NCBI GenBank assembly: GCA_052034585.1
Contig: JBPOIJ010000038.1
Coordinates: 62,001 to 126,000 of the forward strand
Reading direction: 5' to 3'
DNA: 64,000 nt
DNA from: Xiheimicrobium sp052034585
GTDB taxonomy: Bacteria > Myxococcota > Myxococcia > Myxococcales > Myxococcaceae
Position numbers and translations under genes: made by a program. Shown in pieces: positions 62,141 through 64,000 of the stretch. The notes under the pieces are model-generated. The model worked only from the letters and a program-made list of their open reading frames with translations. It had not been told where the DNA came from and made no database searches. How positions within the stretch are numbered: position 1 is the stretch's first letter; every line of letters starts with the position of its first letter.

Positions 62141-63415
62141 ATGTCTGGAAAAGCCCTTCGAGTCGCCCTGATCTTCAACGGCCGCATCATCGAGGACCGC
62201 ACCTTCGAGGCGGGGAAACGCGCGGTGTCGGTCGGGAGCGCACCCACCAACACCTTCTGCGTCCCGATGGGGGAACTGCCGGCCTCGACCTCGTTGTTTC
62301 AGGTGAAGCGCGATGGCGTGGTGACGTTCTCTCCGGGGGCGCTCGAGGCGCGCTTGTCGACGGGTGGCGCGGAGTCGACGATCTCGGGAACGGCGATGCT
62401 CGACGCGACGGCGAAGGGCCGCGTCCGGGTTGGTGACGTGACGGTGTTGTTTCAGATGGTGACGCCGTCGGTGGCGGCGCCTCCGCCAGAGCTGCCGAAG
62501 GGCGCGCGTGGAGTGACGGCGCAGCTCGATCGATCGTTCATGGTCGCGTTGGCGCTCTCGTTCGCCGCGAACCTCGCTGGCGCAGGCTACGTGATCGCCC
62601 AGCCGATGCCGGAAGAGCCGGAGCTGACGTTGTCGGAGCTCGAGCAGCGCGATCGGTTCGCGGCGGTGTTGATGCCGGTGCCGAAGCCGCCGAAGCCGGC
62701 CGAAGTGAGCAAGCCGGTGGCTCCTGCGCCGACGCCGACCGATGCAGTTGCCGCGAAGCCCGCTGCGCCGAAGCCGAGCCCGAGCAAGGCGATGAGTGGA
62801 GACGTTCTGAAGCAGCGGCTGTCGAAGATGGGCATGCTGAGCGTGATCGGTTCGGTGGGTGGAGAGAACGGGGTGGTGGGCGATCTGCTGAAGGACTCGA
62901 CGGGCGTGGGCAGCGTGGCCGACGCGCTGAAGGACGCGCGGAACGTGACGATCGGCTCGGTCGACGACGCGGTGGCGGCGAGGCGGAAGGGGAACGAGTC
63001 GGGCGAGGTGACGACGGTGGGGCCCTTCGGGACCGATGGCGTGCACGACGTGAAGCTGGCCGATGCGCAGGTGCACGAAGTGAAGGGGAGCGTGAAGGAA
63101 GAGGTCATTCACGTCGACACGCGCGACATCGACCCGGAGGCGCTCGCGAAGTGGATGCACGCGAGGCGGAGCGCGATTCAGAGCTGCTACGAGCGGGAGC
63201 TGAAGCGGAACCGGTCGTTGTCGGGGCGGTTGGTGTTGGCGTTCAACATCACGCCGCGCGGCCGGGTCGCCGAGCTCGACTTCGCCGAGGGGACGTTGCG
63301 GAGCGGTCCGGTCGAGAGCTGCATCGGTACGATCGCGCAGAACTGGGTGTTGCCGTTCCAGCCGAGCGATGACGTGCGGGTGGAGTTCCCGTTCATCTTC
63401 AGCCCGGTGAATTGA
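62141..63415 (+). CDS. FHA-like N-domain / AgmX-PglI C-domain protein
   Basis: A 424-residue protein. Residues 1-110 look like a degenerate FHA fold (FEAGKRAVSVGSAPTNTF), then one transmembrane helix (about 133-153), a Pro/Ala/Lys-rich linker (about 165-220) and a C-terminal AgmX/PglI TonB-like domain (about 325-424; RSAIQSCYERELKRN, GRLVLAFNITPRGRVAELDF). In Myxococcus such proteins belong to envelope-spanning gliding or transport complexes. The start ATG 62141 comes 41 bases after the PAE-like gene stop, so the two may be co-transcribed. Partner unknown. Confidence 0.87.
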   Translation: MSGKALRVALIFNGRIIEDRTFEAGKRAVSVGSAPTNTFCVPMGELPASTSLFQVKRDGVVTFSPGALEARLSTGGAESTISGTAMLDATAKGRVRVGDVTVLFQMVTPSVAAPPPELPKGARGVTAQLDRSFMVALALSFAANLAGAGYVIAQPMPEEPELTLSELEQRDRFAAVLMPVPKPPKPAEVSKPVAPAPTPTDAVAAKPAAPKPSPSKAMSGDVLKQRLSKMGMLSVIGSVGGENGVVGDLLKDSTGVGSVADALKDARNVTIGSVDDAVAARRKGNESGEVTTVGPFGTDGVHDVKLADAQVHEVKGSVKEEVIHVDTRDIDPEALAKWMHARRSAIQSCYERELKRNRSLSGRLVLAFNITPRGRVAELDFAEGTLRSGPVESCIGTIAQNWVLPFQPSDDVRVEFPFIFSPVN

Positions 63416-63977
63416 CCGGAACGGGAATTGGGCGCAGATGCTCTGGTGTCGTCGTGAGGGCGTTGCGAAGGCGAGTCTTCCAGGCCCCGATCCACGCGTC
63501 CAAGTTGCGTGGGCCAATCAGCTGTTCGAGTGATTCTCGCTTGAGCGGGGCGACCGTCAATTGTGCTTCACGGTACCGGCAGACGCCTCGGGCCTCATCG
63601 AGTTCATAGAGCTCCTCGATTCGGGTGCCCAGCCCCAGGAATGCGACGCGGCTTTCGGCGCTCAGCAACGAAAAGTCATCGCGCAGACCGACAACGGGCA
63701 GCCCCTGACGGTGGCGAATGACCAACGTGAGCATTGCGACCTCGCGGAGCCTCGATAGGTGACGTTCGAACCAGAGGACAGCGCGGCGCGCGACGAGGGC
63801 GGCCGACGGCACGCAGCGAAGCCACGCCGTCGTGCCCAAGCTGTGGAGCGTGAAACCCAACCCTTCGGGAGGCAGCCCCGCCTCGGCGGCCATGACGTAG
63901 AGGCCGACGAGCGCCTGAGCAACGGCTCGCCGATTCGAGGCCTCGCAGGCGAGGAGGATCTCGAAGGAGTCAGGCAC
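63399..63977 (-). CDS. Hypothetical protein, start may lie beyond window
   Basis: A 192-residue soluble protein ending in IPVPVNSPG. It is helical, with LLACEASNRRAVAQALVGLY near the start and LRNALTTTPEHLRP near the end. No family is recognised. The GTG at 63977 is only the first start inside the window, and the frame (SAKKVTS) stays open to 64000, so the gene may be longer. Its last 17 bases overlap the 3' end of the AgmX-domain gene on the other strand. Codon use fits the neighbours. Confidence 0.6.
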   Translation of the reverse strand: MPDSFEILLACEASNRRAVAQALVGLYVMAAEAGLPPEGLGFTLHSLGTTAWLRCVPSAALVARRAVLWFERHLSRLREVAMLTLVIRHRQGLPVVGLRDDFSLLSAESRVAFLGLGTRIEELYELDEARGVCRYREAQLTVAPLKRESLEQLIGPRNLDAWIGAWKTRLRNALTTTPEHLRPIPVPVNSPG

Positions 63978-64000
63978 CGACGTGACCTTCTTCGCGCTCT

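Overview
The window is GC-rich, densely coded DNA that reads as a chromosomal segment of a member of the Myxococcota (myxobacteria or close relatives). The evidence is a complete type II secretion operon in myxobacterial order; a secreted hydrolase with a MYXO-CTERM-like tail; many lipoproteins with Gly/Ser/Ala/Thr low-complexity linkers just after the lipidation cysteine; sigma-54 enhancer-binding proteins, FHA proteins and a Ser/Thr kinase; and an AgmX/PglI-type C-terminal domain. I see no rRNA, tRNA, transposase, phage gene or CRISPR array.

Layout. 1-5 kb: the 3' part of a TfuA-like gene cut by the left edge, an endonuclease/exonuclease/phosphatase-fold protein, a convergent metallophosphatase and a TSUP permease. 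3.7-19.9 kb, minus strand: one long run with gspC, D, E, F, G, H, I, J, K, L, M and N, two tiny single-helix genes on either side of gspG, a second GspC-like gene upstream, and a hypothetical protein plus lipoprotein at the distal end. 20-27 kb: MYXO-CTERM-like hydrolase, a small membrane protein, an acyl-CoA dehydrogenase / DUF6285 / aminoglycoside-phosphotransferase-fold set, a crotonase, and a tandem pair of paralogous unknown genes. 27-34.5 kb: a sigma-54 response regulator behind a Cys/Asp-rich surface lipoprotein, then TldD, TldE, a ParB-domain protein and a membrane protein.

34.6-46 kb: FHA-TPR membrane protein with a dual cyclic-nucleotide-binding-domain protein, a Kelch-like lipoprotein, NTF2-like proteins, a TPR protein, and a large di-heme beta-propeller lipoprotein. 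This last gene lies behind a near-consensus -24/-12 (sigma-54) element and is divergent from an FHA-type sigma-54 activator. 47-54 kb: an esterase / PEGA protein / lipoprotein operon divergent from a Ser/Thr kinase, an ankyrin protein and a short-chain dehydrogenase. 54-64 kb: a lipoprotein with eight copies of a Cys module, a DUF4178 / 53-residue protein / DUF350 / outer-membrane protein operon, a pectin-acetylesterase-like protein, an FHA-like/AgmX-type protein, and an unknown gene at the right edge.

How it fits together. The secretion machine exports folded periplasmic proteins, and the neighbouring MYXO-CTERM-like hydrolase is a plausible client. Many monocistronic or operon-leading genes have no Shine-Dalgarno but carry a TAnnnT-like box 6-7 bases before the start codon, which suggests leaderless transcripts. 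Functions rest on motifs read by eye. No database search was run.
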